This document shows positions 19,211-28,419 of a stretch of DNA of 64,000 nt, one piece after another. The DNA comes from Streptomyces cavernae. Its GTDB lineage: Bacteria; Actinomycetota; Actinomycetes; Streptomycetales; Streptomycetaceae. The notes below the pieces were generated by a model. It saw only the letters and a list, made by a program, of their open reading frames with translations. It was not told the DNA's origin and did no database searches. A program made the position numbers and the translations under genes. How positions within the stretch are numbered: the stretch's first letter is position 1; the number at the start of each line of letters is the position of its first letter. The DNA is taken from the NCBI RefSeq assembly GCF_004023625.1, contig NZ_RPDJ01000002.1:372001-436000 (forward strand), given 5' to 3'.

Positions 19211-19711
19211 GCGGAGAATCTCGCGGGGAGTCAGGGGGCGGACCATCCGGCAGTCTTCGGTAACGGCCCCGCCGATCGGCGGGTACCGCCCTGCCGACCG
19301 GCGGAGTCTCGTCCCGGCCGGTCCGGCGCGACCGGACGGCTGTCTTCTTCAGCCACTCGGCGGGGGTGGACCCGACGGTTGCCGGATGGGCGCGGGGCGG
19401 CTGGGCTTCCAGGCTGGAGGCATGACACGCCGTGCGCGACACAAGGAGCCCGACACTCCCCTCGGGTCATCGGCCGACGTGCCGGGCGGTGACGCCGTCC
19501 CTGGCAGGGCGATCTGCTGGAGTGCCTCGGCCTGACGCTGACAGCGGGCGCCTTCGTCCTGGTCGTCGTCCGTCCTGAGGTCTGCGAAGCGTTGGTGCAC
19601 GCCCTCGCCACGAGCACAGCCGGACTCGTCCACTGAGCCGACTCCTGCTCGCGCACCGGTGTGCCGGACCGCTGATGCGGTGCCCGGCACACTGCAGAAG
19701 AAAGGAACTTC
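19211..19711. other. Intergenic region with a possible 42-codon membrane peptide
   Basis: The region divides the minus-strand DUF418 gene from the plus-strand ABC exporter and must hold both promoters. A plus-strand open stretch ending at 19636 encodes a hydrophobic helix (LTLTAGAFVLVVVRPEV) but has no ATG or GTG start. AAGAAAGGAA just before 19712 is the exporter's ribosome binding site. Confidence 0.4.
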
Positions 19712-21499
19712 GTGAACACCGCATCCGCCCCGACGACGGATGAGACGTCCCCGTCCGCCCGAGAGACGCTCAAGGCACTGGGCGCGTACGTCCGGCCGCA
19801 CCGGTGGGCCGTCGCCCTCGGCCTGCTGTGCGCCCTGGTCGGGGCCGCCGGAGGGCTGCTGCAGCCGCTGGCCACAAAGGCACTGGTGGACCGGCTCGCC
19901 GCCGGTGAGACCATCGCCGGGATCCTGATCGCGCTCACCGCGCTGGTGCTGGTGGGCACGGCGGTCGAGGCGTTCGGCGCGTATGTGCTGGAGCGGACGG
20001 CGGAGTCGGTGGTCCTGGCCGCGCGGCGCACCCTTGTGGGGCGGTTGCTGCGGCTGCGGATCGCGGAGTGGGAGCGGATCCCGCCGGGGGATCTGATGTC
20101 CCGGGTCACCTCGGACACCACGCTGCTGCGGGCGGTCAGCACCCAGGCGGTCGTCTCCGCGGCCACGGGCGCGGTGTCCTTCGTGGCGGCGATCGTGATG
20201 ATGGCGTACCTGGATGTCGTACTGCTGGGTGTGACGCTCGGGGTGGTCGTGCTGGTCGGCGGGGCCGTCGTCCTGGTGATGCCGAAGATCGCGCAGGCCA
20301 CCGAGCGGGCGCAGGAGGCGGTCGGGGAGATCTCCGTAGCGCTGGAGCGGTCTCTCGGAGCGTTCCGCACGGTCAAGGCGTCCGGCGCCGAGGAGCGGGA
20401 GACCGCCCGGGTGGAGGCGGCGGCACACCGGGCGTGGCGGCACGGCGTGAAGAGCGCGAAGTGGGAGTCCGTTGCGGGCTCGGCCGACGAACTCGCCGTC
20501 CAGCTGGCCTTCCTCGCGGTGCTCGCGGTCGGCGGGGCGAGGGTGGCGTCCGGGGAGATCCCTGTGTCCACCCTCATCGCCTTCCTGCTGTACCTCTTCT
20601 ATCTGATCGAGCCGGTGTCCACGCTGATCGAAGCCGGGTCCTCCTATCAGGAGGGGGCGGCCGCGCTCTCCAGGATCGCGCAGGTGGAACGCCTGGCGAC
20701 GGAGCCGGTGAACCGGCGGACGGGCGCCCTGCCCGGGCAGGGGGCAGCGACGCCGGGTCCGGCGTCGGTCCGCTTCGAGGACGTGTCCTTCCGCTACCGG
20801 GCCGGCCTACCGAATGTCCATACGCGGGTGAGCTTCGAGGTGCCGGGCACCGGGATGACGGCCTTCGTGGGCCCCTCGGGCGCGGGCAAGTCGACGGTCT
20901 TCGCGCTCATCGAGCGGTTCCACGAGGCCACCGGCGGCCGCGTCCTGGTCGACGGCAAGGACGTACGGGACTGGTCACTGCCCCAACTGCGGTCCGTCAT
21001 CGGGTACGTGGAGCAGGACGCGCCCGTGCTGGCCGGCACTCTCAGGGAGAACCTGGTGTTCGCGGCGCCCGGCGCGACGGACGACGACATCCACGACGTC
21101 CTGGCCCGGACGAAGCTCGACACCCTCGTCGACGGACTGCCCCACGGCCTCGACACCCCGGTCGGACACCGCGGCTCGAAGCTGTCGGGCGGCGAGCGGC
21201 AGCGCATCGCCATCGCCCGAGCCCTGCTGCGCAAGCCTCGGCTACTGCTCCTTGACGAGGCGACCTCGCAGCTTGACGCCGTCAACGAGCTGGCGCTGCG
21301 GGACGTCGTCACGGAGGTGGCCCGCGAAACCACCGTGCTGGTGGTGGCCCACCGTCTGTCGACGGTGACCGGCGCCGACCGGATCGTCGTGATGGACGCC
21401 GGCCGGGTCCGGTCGGTGGGCACCCATGAGGAACTGGTGGTCCAGGACCGGCTGTACGCGCAGCTGGCGGCCACCCAGCTCCTGGCCCCCGCGCGATGA
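19712..21499 (+). CDS. ABC exporter, fused membrane and ATPase domains
   Basis: A 595-residue half-transporter that should act as a homodimer. The N-terminal about 320 residues hold six membrane helices ([20 protein letters not shown] and following). The ATPase domain (about 350-585) has Walker [11 protein letters not shown]-loop [16 protein letters not shown], signature LSGGERQR, Walker [13 protein letters not shown] and the switch histidine in VVAHRLSTV. It resembles multidrug/lipid (MsbA/BmrA-like) exporters. No substrate clue is present beyond the surrounding DUF418 and two-component genes. Confidence 0.9.
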   Translation: MNTASAPTTDETSPSARETLKALGAYVRPHRWAVALGLLCALVGAAGGLLQPLATKALVDRLAAGETIAGILIALTALVLVGTAVEAFGAYVLERTAESVVLAARRTLVGRLLRLRIAEWERIPPGDLMSRVTSDTTLLRAVSTQAVVSAATGAVSFVAAIVMMAYLDVVLLGVTLGVVVLVGGAVVLVMPKIAQATERAQEAVGEISVALERSLGAFRTVKASGAEERETARVEAAAHRAWRHGVKSAKWESVAGSADELAVQLAFLAVLAVGGARVASGEIPVSTLIAFLLYLFYLIEPVSTLIEAGSSYQEGAAALSRIAQVERLATEPVNRRTGALPGQGAATPGPASVRFEDVSFRYRAGLPNVHTRVSFEVPGTGMTAFVGPSGAGKSTVFALIERFHEATGGRVLVDGKDVRDWSLPQLRSVIGYVEQDAPVLAGTLRENLVFAAPGATDDDIHDVLARTKLDTLVDGLPHGLDTPVGHRGSKLSGGERQRIAIARALLRKPRLLLLDEATSQLDAVNELALRDVVTEVARETTVLVVAHRLSTVTGADRIVVMDAGRVRSVGTHEELVVQDRLYAQLAATQLLAPAR

Positions 21500-21571
21500 C
21501 CCACCACACGCAGGTTTGTCCGGTCGTCCACTGCACCGTGCCGTGCTCGTCGTCCACTGCACCGCCGTGCC

Positions 21572-21823
21572 GTGCTCGGCGAATGGCCGCTGGTAGTGGC
21601 GGCGTTGCCCACGACACTGCTGCTGTGGGGGGCGGGCCTTGGCCGGTGGCGCTCCACAGGCATCGAGTACGTCGCCTTCGGCATCAACACCGTCCTGCTG
21701 CTGAGCTGGGGCGTGCTGGCCTCCCGGGCCGCGGGCCGCGCATGGGGGCGAGCTGTCATGATCGGCTGTGCCGACGCGCTTCTGGGAGTGGCCGTCGCTT
21801 TGGTCAGCACCCTGCTGAAGTGA
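21572..21823 (+). CDS. Small membrane protein or C-terminal remnant
   Basis: An 83-codon frame from GTG 21572 encodes three convincing hydrophobic helices (VVAALPTTLLLWGAGLG, VAFGINTVLLLSWGVL, GCADALLGVAVALVSTLLK). It has no good ribosome binding site, and the 55 bp before it are a 26/29-bp tandem duplication (21523-21548, 21549-21577), so this is probably the tail of a larger membrane protein whose start was lost. Not assigned to a family. Confidence 0.4.
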   Translation: MLGEWPLVVAALPTTLLLWGAGLGRWRSTGIEYVAFGINTVLLLSWGVLASRAAGRAWGRAVMIGCADALLGVAVALVSTLLK

Positions 21824-22323
21824 CGCGGCGACTTGTCGCAGATGCCGGTGAGGAGGGTGTGGCCGATGTCGCTGAGTCGTACATCGGCCCTGTCCGGTCT
21901 CCGTCAGGCCGCTGACGGAGCCCACAGGCGTCGGTGAGCCGCACGCGAGATCCCCGTTGATCAGTCGACTGACCGAGGACTCAGCACCCTCTTGAAGGGG
22001 CCATCGGGAGGGTACGACCGCTGCCCAGGCGCGTGGCCATGCCGACGTGCGCGCCACCACGCATTTTGAATCACGGACGCCTGGGACGCCTCGTCAAGCT
22101 CCCGTCGTCCGCCCGTGGGTGAGGCGGGTACCAAGGCTGTCAGCCTGGTGCCGGGATCTTCGCTGCCCTGACGCTGCACCGGATACGGTCAGGGCGGGGA
22201 GTTGGCGAGCGCGCAGCCCGGGTTGAGCACGGTTCAGGGCGCCAGCCCCCTTTCCCGTTGCCGACCGCGGACCACGAGTGGATCTCGTGAGCCGCAAGCC
22301 GACGGAACAGCATGAGGGGTCGG
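21824..22323. other. Intergenic region, no gene seen
   Basis: Convergent space between the small membrane ORF and the sensor kinase. A minus-strand open stretch (about 21961-22110, VIQNAWWRARRHGHAPG) is protein-like but has no recognisable family. No strong hairpin found. Confidence 0.4.
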
Positions 22324-23442
22324 TCAGTCCGTGCTGAGGGGAATCCGCATCCGCACCTGGTAGCCGCCCTCCGCGGTCGGGCCCGTCTCCAGGGTGCCGT
22401 GCAGGATGTCGGCCCGTTCCCGCAGGCCGACCAAGCCCTGCTGTGAACCGGGGAGGGACAGGGAGGGACGCGTGGGCGGGGTGTTGGTGACGGTCACTCC
22501 TACGTCGTCGCCGTCCTGCCACAGCTCCACGCGGGCCGTGGCGCCGGGGGCGTGCTTGCGGACGTTGGTCAGTGCCTCCTGGACCGTACGGTAGAGGGCC
22601 CGTTGGGCGGGGGTGCCCACGGCGGGCGGAAGCTCACCCGACAACTCCACCTGAGTGCCGCTTGATTCCACCAGTTTGCGCAGGTCGGCAAGGGTGGGCT
22701 GAGGAGTCAGCTCGGTGGCGCGACCGCCGGAGGCGCGCAGCAGCGTGACCATGGTGCGCAGTTCGTCGAGCGTGGTGACGCTCAGCGAACGGATCGTGCG
22801 GGCGGCCTCTTTGGCGTCCGCGTCCTTGGCGGCGACCTGCAGGGCTCCGGCCCGTACGGCGATCAGGCTGACCTGGTGGGAGACCACGTCGTGCATTTCG
22901 CGGGCCAGTTGGGCGCGTTCGCGGGCGAGTACGGCCTGGGCGTGCAGGGCCCGCTCGTGTTCCCTGGCCTCCTCGATCTCGGCCAGCCGCCGCGCCAAGT
23001 CCCGGTGTGTCTGGAGAAGTTGTGCAATGAGGACCGGGGCGGCGGCAGTCGCCAGGCTGTACACGAAGGTGATCAGCGTCATGGTCCGGCCGACCTCGGT
23101 GAGGCCGGCCAGGGGCCACGGAGTGCTGTTCGCGACGGCGGTCAGGGCTACGCACACCGCGAGGAGAGGGCGGTTGCGGGACCGTTCGGCCAGTGTGAAC
23201 AGCGCCGCGAGCGGAGCGACGGCGACGGGCTGCGTCAGCGAGATGGGCAGGGTGAGCAGGAACACGCCGAGCGGGAACCGGCGTCGGAAGGCCAACGCGG
23301 CGCAACCGAGCGTGGCCAGCGCGACACCGAAGCGCGTGTCGTCCCACAGGTTCAGCCACACGTCCACGGCCGCTGCCACCACCAGGACGAGGTCGACGAC
23401 CGGCGCGGGAACCCGCTCCCACAGCGCGCGGGCGCGATTCAT
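22324..23442 (-). CDS. NarL-type sensor histidine kinase (HisKA_3)
   Basis: A 372-residue membrane kinase. About five hydrophobic segments fill residues 12-145, followed by a coiled linker and the HisKA_3 core with the phosphoacceptor in ERAQLAREMHDVVSHQVSL. The ATPase domain contains EALTNVRKHAPG and GLVGLRERA. It overlaps the upstream response regulator by four bases (ATGA), so the two form one operon transcribed RR to HK. Its short sensor suggests a membrane or envelope signal. It sits beside a divergent DUF418 gene at 24299. Confidence 0.92.
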   Translation of the reverse strand: MNRARALWERVPAPVVDLVLVVAAAVDVWLNLWDDTRFGVALATLGCAALAFRRRFPLGVFLLTLPISLTQPVAVAPLAALFTLAERSRNRPLLAVCVALTAVANSTPWPLAGLTEVGRTMTLITFVYSLATAAAPVLIAQLLQTHRDLARRLAEIEEAREHERALHAQAVLARERAQLAREMHDVVSHQVSLIAVRAGALQVAAKDADAKEAARTIRSLSVTTLDELRTMVTLLRASGGRATELTPQPTLADLRKLVESSGTQVELSGELPPAVGTPAQRALYRTVQEALTNVRKHAPGATARVELWQDGDDVGVTVTNTPPTRPSLSLPGSQQGLVGLRERADILHGTLETGPTAEGGYQVRMRIPLSTD

Positions 23443-24134
23443 CGCCCGGCCCTCGACGGCGGGTGCTCGTCGAGCAGTCCGGCCCGCTGCGCCAGCAGGG
23501 CCGCCTGCACCCGGCTCGTCACCCGCAGTTTCGTGAGGATGGCGCTGACGTGATCCTTGACCGTGCCCGCACCCAGATGGATGCGCGCCCCGATGTCGGC
23601 GTTCGACAGCCCCTCGGCCACCAGGACGAGGACGTCGCGTTCGCGGGAAGTGAGCAGCCGGACGCGTGCCGCCTCCTCGTCGACGGCCGCCTGGGCGCCG
23701 GGGTGGCTGTGCAACAGGGTGAGTGACGCCTTGGGGGACAGCACCACGCCCCCCGCGGTCAGGGTGCGCACCAGGTGGGCGAGTTGCTCGGGTTCGGTGT
23801 CCTTGAGCAGGAAACCGGCCGCGCCGGAGTGCAACGCGGTCAGGATGTACTCGTCGGCGTCGAACGTGGTCAGCATCGCCACCACCGGAGCGTCCGGCAT
23901 CGTCCGCAGCTCGCGCAGCACGGTCAGCCCGTCGACGTCCGGCATCCGTATGTCGAGCAGCACCACGTCCGGCCGCTCCCGGCGGACGGCCTCCACGGCT
24001 TCGCCCCCGCTTGCCGTCGCGACGACCTCGATGTCCTCCGAGGCGCCCAGAATGAGTTCGAAGCCCGAGCGGACCAGTGCCTCGTCGTCCACCACCACTA
24101 CCCGGATCACGCGCTCCGCCTCACCTTCGTCCAT
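23439..24134 (-). CDS. NarL/LuxR-type response regulator
   Basis: A 231-residue regulator with a receiver (VVVVDDEALVRSGFELIL; Asp in VVLLDIRMPDVDG; Lys in LLKDTEPEQ) and a LuxR-type helix-turn-helix (LTSRERDVLVLVAEGLSNAD, GTVKDHVSAILTKL). I start it at ATG 24134 (MDEGEAERVIRVVV), which leaves 164 bp to the divergent DUF418 gene. It is partner of the kinase at 22324. Confidence 0.92.
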   Translation of the reverse strand: MDEGEAERVIRVVVVDDEALVRSGFELILGASEDIEVVATASGGEAVEAVRRERPDVVLLDIRMPDVDGLTVLRELRTMPDAPVVAMLTTFDADEYILTALHSGAAGFLLKDTEPEQLAHLVRTLTAGGVVLSPKASLTLLHSHPGAQAAVDEEAARVRLLTSRERDVLVLVAEGLSNADIGARIHLGAGTVKDHVSAILTKLRVTSRVQAALLAQRAGLLDEHPPSRAGR

Positions 24135-24298
24135 GCCGTCCGGCCCATGCCGCCTCGACCCTAAGGCCCCGCGGAGCCCCGGCGGTCCGGCGAGCGACAG
24201 CTCCAGCCACACGGCGGGGTATCACCCACCAGTCGGCAGGGACATCACAGCCTCCTGCCGGATAGTCCATGATCGGCCCGGTCTCCAGCCTGAGGGGC

Positions 24299-25504
24299 AT
24301 GACTCATCATGCGGACTCCCCACCGGCTGACGCACCGTCCCCTGCACGCGAGCGCAGAGAGCCCCCGACGGGCGCGCCAGGCGTGGGCCGGCTGGTCGGA
24401 CTGGACCTGGCCCGCGGCCTGGCCGTCTTCGGCATGTACGCGGTCCACGTGGGCCCCGCCCCGAGTCAAGACGGTGTCATCGGCTTCCTGATGGAGCTGG
24501 TGCAAGGCCGCTCCTCCGCCCTGTTCGCCGTCCTGGCCGGCTTCGCGGTCGCCCTCATCACCGGGCGTCGCACGCCGAAGACGGGTATGGCCGGCCGTCA
24601 GGCCGTCGCCAAGGTCGTCATCCGGGCCGTGATCCTGCTGGCCCTCGGCACCGCCCTGACCATGACCGGCACTCCGGTCGTGCCGATCCTCGCCTTCTAT
24701 GGACTGTTCTTCCTGCTCGTGCTGCCGCTGTACCGGCTGGGCGCCAAGCCGCTGGCGCTGATTGCCGCGGGTTGGGCCCTGGTGGGCCCGCAGCTGCTGT
24801 ACCTGTTGAAGCCGGTGGTCGGCGGCCGCGTATTCCTCTCCTACGGCCAGGCCGACGGCCCGGTCTCGCTGTTCTTCACCGGCGGCTATCCGGCCCTGAC
24901 CTGGGTCCCGTTCGTCATCGCCGGTATGGCTGTCGCCCGCTGCGACCTGACCGCCACGGCTGTCCGGATACGCCTCGCCCTCATTGGCGTCGCCCTCGCC
25001 GTCACCGGCTACGGCGGCTCCTGGCTGGCGGTGCGTCTCGTGCCCGGTGCCGCCGAAGCCGTCCGGAAAGCCGAAGAGGGGTCGGGCATGTCGTCCGTGT
25101 CGTCCGTATCGCCCGACAGCATCGGCATCTTCGGCGACACCCCCGCCGGGATGCTGGCCTCCGCCCCGCACAGCGAGGCGACCCTGTCCATCGTGGGCAA
25201 CACCGGTGTGGCGATCCTGGTGATCACCGCGTGCCTGGCCGCCATGGACGCCTTCCCCCGGCTGCGCCGTCTGGCCACGCCCGTCATCGCGGTCGGCTCG
25301 ATGTCACTGACGGCGTACGTCTACCACATCGTCGCCATCTGGCTCCTGGACACCGAGGCACTAACCGTCTCGCCGTTGTACGTCCTGCTCGGCTTCATCG
25401 CGTCCGTCACCGTCCTCGCCACCCTCTGGTCCCGCTTCTTCCAGCGGGGGCCGCTGGAATGGCTGATGGGCAGGGCGACCGGGATCGCCCGGCGCATTCA
25501 ATGA
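24299..25504 (+). CDS. DUF418 family membrane protein (paralogue 2)
   Basis: A 401-residue relative of the proteins at 17942 and 28420, with the opening motif GRLVGLDLARGLAVFGMYAV, about ten membrane segments, and the ending WSRFFQRGPLEWLMGRATGI. TGAGGGG precedes the ATG at 24299. It is divergent from the NarL-type pair at 22324-24134, which is therefore a candidate regulator. Function unknown; it is the most divergent of the three copies. Confidence 0.87.
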   Translation: MTHHADSPPADAPSPARERREPPTGAPGVGRLVGLDLARGLAVFGMYAVHVGPAPSQDGVIGFLMELVQGRSSALFAVLAGFAVALITGRRTPKTGMAGRQAVAKVVIRAVILLALGTALTMTGTPVVPILAFYGLFFLLVLPLYRLGAKPLALIAAGWALVGPQLLYLLKPVVGGRVFLSYGQADGPVSLFFTGGYPALTWVPFVIAGMAVARCDLTATAVRIRLALIGVALAVTGYGGSWLAVRLVPGAAEAVRKAEEGSGMSSVSSVSPDSIGIFGDTPAGMLASAPHSEATLSIVGNTGVAILVITACLAAMDAFPRLRRLATPVIAVGSMSLTAYVYHIVAIWLLDTEALTVSPLYVLLGFIASVTVLATLWSRFFQRGPLEWLMGRATGIARRIQ

Positions 25505-26092
25505 GAGCAATCCGAAGCGGCATTGCATGGGAAGGGGAATCCGCTGCGAGCAGGTAGGTGCCTGAGGACGCTGTGAGGACGCAGGTATCGCTACGTCTGC
25601 CATCAAGGCCACCTCAGGGCAGGGTGCACGGTGCGGTCCGCGGGCGAGTTCCCTGGTTGGCCAGTCATTCCCGTGGCTCGGGCGCCCGGGCTTCGGCCGA
25701 GTCCTCGACAGGCCGTTGCCATAGGGCCACCCCGTTCCTCACACCGATTGTGGGGCCGTGGAGGCTCTACTGCCTGAGGTCGATCGTGCGGACCGGCTGT
25801 CCCGTGGTGCGGGCGAGTGCCGAAGTCGTGGTCGCGGTGGAGCAGTGTGAGCCCCGCTTCCTCGGCGGCGGCAGCCACTAGGAGATCGACGGGTCCCGCG
25901 CTTCGGTGCTCACACTTGGCGGTCAGCATGCGGCCATTCGAGCCGTGGCGGTTCATACCGTGTGGTGCGCGCCGCCATGCCGTCCGCTGATAATTGGGGC
26001 GCCAACGCCTGCGGCACTCGCCGCGTCCTGACCGGAGCCGGTTCGCGCGTTGGCCGTCGGGGACGTCGCGGCTGACTGAGTGGGGTGGCAGG
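25505..26092. other. Intergenic region with a vapC scrap
   Basis: Apart from the PIN-domain fragment at 25767-25929, no gene is visible. Bases 25523-25556 (GGAATCCGCTGCGAGCAGG and flanks) resemble 17852-17880 near the first DUF418 gene (GGAAATCCGCTGCGGGCAGG), a short shared sequence downstream of two paralogues. The promoter of the regulator at 26093 should lie in 25930-26090. Confidence 0.4.
25767..25929 (-). pseudogene. VapC-like PIN-domain toxin, C-terminal fragment with frameshift
   Basis: The minus strand encodes CEHRSAGPVDLLVAAAAEEA and GLTLLHRDHDF, the classic C-terminal block of VapC PIN ribonucleases, with the acidic residue in GPVDLLVAA. After DHDF the frame shifts, and ALARTTGQPVRTIDLRQ plus a stop continues in another frame. 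The N-terminal half and any VapB antitoxin are missing. This is a dead toxin remnant. Confidence 0.75.
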
Positions 26093-26758
26093 GTGATTCG
26101 GGTGCTCTTGGCCGACGACGAGGCATTGATCCGCGCCGGAATCCGGTTCGTGCTCGAGATCGCCGATGACATCGAGATTGTGGCCGAGGCGGACAACGGT
26201 GCCGGCGCCGTCGAGCTCGCTCGCAAACACCTCGTTGACGTGGCGCTGCTGGACATTCGCATGCCCGGCGTCGACGGGCTGGCCGCAGCCGCCGAGATAG
26301 GAAAGGTGGCACCGCGGACAAGCGTGGTCATGCTGACCACCTTTGGTGAGGAAGAGTACGTCACCCGGGCGCTGCGCTGCGGCGCTGCGGGGTTTCTGCT
26401 CAAGGACACCCCGCCCGACGATCTGATCAAGGCTGTCCGGGTGGCGGCCGCCGGTGAGCCCATCCTTTCGCCCCGGGTCACCAGGCAGCTGATCGAACGC
26501 CACGTCAACCACGACGTGAGCCAGGCCGACGAGGCGCGGCGCCGTGTCGCGGCCCTGACCGACCGCGAGCGCGACGTACTGTGCCTGCTGCGTGAGGGCT
26601 GCTCGAACGCTGAGATCGCCAAGGCGCTGCTGATGAGCGAAGGCACCGCCAAGTCTCACGTCAGTCGCATCCTTTCCGTCCTTGGCTGCACCAACCGGGT
26701 CCAGGCGGCCATCCTGGCGCACGACGCCGGTGTCCGTCCGCCGGACAGCCGTTCCTGA
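26093..26758 (+). CDS. NarL/LuxR-type response regulator
   Basis: A 221-residue regulator. The receiver has VLLADDEALIRAGIRFVL, phosphoacceptor Asp in VALLDIRMPGVDG and Lys in LLKDTPPDD. The LuxR helix-turn-helix has LTDRERDVLCLLREGCSNAE and GTAKSHVSRILSVL. GTG 26093 follows a GGTGGCAGG purine stretch. Its likely partner kinase is the convergent gene at 26960. It is a clear paralogue of the regulator at 23439. Confidence 0.9.
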   Translation: MIRVLLADDEALIRAGIRFVLEIADDIEIVAEADNGAGAVELARKHLVDVALLDIRMPGVDGLAAAAEIGKVAPRTSVVMLTTFGEEEYVTRALRCGAAGFLLKDTPPDDLIKAVRVAAAGEPILSPRVTRQLIERHVNHDVSQADEARRRVAALTDRERDVLCLLREGCSNAEIAKALLMSEGTAKSHVSRILSVLGCTNRVQAAILAHDAGVRPPDSRS

Positions 26759-26959
26759 TTCGCCTCGTCGAGCCCATGCGAAGCGCCGGCTTGGCGGTTG
26801 CTGTCCGGGCTGTCCTCGGGTGTCGCCGATCTTGATCTGCTGGTAGGTCTTTTCGTGCTGCGTCGTGGAAGGACCCGGCTTCGGCCCCGGCACGGGAGGG
26901 GAGCATCTGCCGGTCGGCCAGAGCGGATTGCTCGAGGGTCGGGCTCATTGTCCCGGGCT

Positions 26960-28180
26960 TCAACGGCGCAGGGGAAGCTCGGCGGTGACGGTGTGGTCGC
27001 CGGTGACCGGGTCTGTGCCGGCGGTGAAGTCGCCGCCGGCCAAGCGGGCGCGTTCACGCAGGCCTGCCAGTCCCATGCCGCTGCTGGGCGGTGGGACGGC
27101 GGGCGGGCGGGCGGCGTTGCGTACCTTGATGGTGAGTTTGTCGGTGTCGACGGTGACGGTCAGCCGCGTGGGCGCACCCGGGGCGTGCTTGTGGACGTTG
27201 GTGAGGGCTTCGCGCACGATGCGGTTGACCGCTCGGCGGATGCCGATGTCGGCGTCGGTGAGGTCGTCGCCGCGCCAGGACAGGGTGATGGGCAGGCCCG
27301 CCTGCCGGGCCTCGGCGACCAGGTTCAGGACGTCCTCGCGAGTGCCGGCCACCGATTCGGTGCCGTCCGGTGGTTCGGCGCCGTCGAGGCGCAGGATGCC
27401 CAGCACCGTGCGAAGCTCCTCGAGTGCGGTCCGGGAGGTGGTCCGTAGCAGGTCGGCCTGCTCGTTGATCTCGGGGGCCGCGGTGCGGGTGCGCATCTCC
27501 AGGGCCCCGGCGTACAGGGCGATCAGACTGAGCCGGTGCCCGAGCAGATCGTGCATCTCACCGGCGATGCGCGCCCTTTCCTGCATCCGGGCCTGCGACT
27601 CGCCGAGCAGGTTGGCGCGTTCCAGCAAGGCGTTGCGTTCGTGCAGGGCATCCATGGCCCGGGCCCGCTCCCCCTGCCGCATGCCGATGGCGCCCGGCAG
27701 CACCACCAGCACCACATTGACGACGACGATGCGGCCGACATCCTCCAGGTCAACCGTCAGCCCGGCGACCTCGACGAGGTTGGCCGCGGATTGCACGCCA
27801 GTGGCGAGCGCCAGAGCGGCCACGGCGAGGCGGGTATCCGGCACCTGGCGGCCCACCGCATAGGCGAGCACCACGCTCACCGGCCAGAGAAAAGCCAACA
27901 GGGTCGTGCTCGGCCAGATCAACGCCACTGCCGCGACGCCGGTCCCGGCCAGCAGCGAGGTGATCGGCCAGGTGAATCGGCAGAGCAGGGCGACCGCGGC
28001 GGCCAGCAGGCCGATCGCTGTCGCGGGCTGCCCGGGCACGTTGATGACGGCCGTGACGATCGCCGTGGCGGGCAGCAACAACCACCACGCCAGCAGCAAC
28101 CTGCCCTGTCGTGCCAGGTGCTGCCAGGTCGTCACCGCCTCGGCGGTGACGACCTCGGCGAGTTTCGCCCAACCAGCCAC
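26960..28180 (-). CDS. NarL-type sensor histidine kinase (HisKA_3)
   Basis: A 406-residue kinase with about six membrane segments in residues 30-180, then HisKA_3 (RARIAGEMHDLLGHRLSLIA) and an ATPase domain (EALTNVHKHAPGAP, GMGLAGLRERARL). The open frame runs further upstream, but GTG 28180 is the first start preceded by GGAGG and is where kinase-like composition begins. It is convergent with its presumed regulator at 26093 and lies downstream of the third DUF418 gene on the same strand, with 239 bp between. Confidence 0.87.
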   Translation of the reverse strand: MAGWAKLAEVVTAEAVTTWQHLARQGRLLLAWWLLLPATAIVTAVINVPGQPATAIGLLAAAVALLCRFTWPITSLLAGTGVAAVALIWPSTTLLAFLWPVSVVLAYAVGRQVPDTRLAVAALALATGVQSAANLVEVAGLTVDLEDVGRIVVVNVVLVVLPGAIGMRQGERARAMDALHERNALLERANLLGESQARMQERARIAGEMHDLLGHRLSLIALYAGALEMRTRTAAPEINEQADLLRTTSRTALEELRTVLGILRLDGAEPPDGTESVAGTREDVLNLVAEARQAGLPITLSWRGDDLTDADIGIRRAVNRIVREALTNVHKHAPGAPTRLTVTVDTDKLTIKVRNAARPPAVPPPSSGMGLAGLRERARLAGGDFTAGTDPVTGDHTVTAELPLRR

Positions 28181-28419
28181 GGCACCTCCACGACGACGGC
28201 GGTGACCGCCGAGCCGGGCGGTCGCCCGACCGATGAGCACAGCCGCGTCCGGGCCACGCCGGCCGGGGTCACCAGCCACAGCAGTGCAGCGGTGATGACC
28301 GGTAGCCCGTGATCGGCGCCGACCGTACCCGAGGACGGGGGCCGTGGTCATCGTATCCGGGCTCAACCAGGGCCGACCTCGTTCGAGCGAAGGGCGAACG
28401 TGCCCTGACACGCCGCGTC

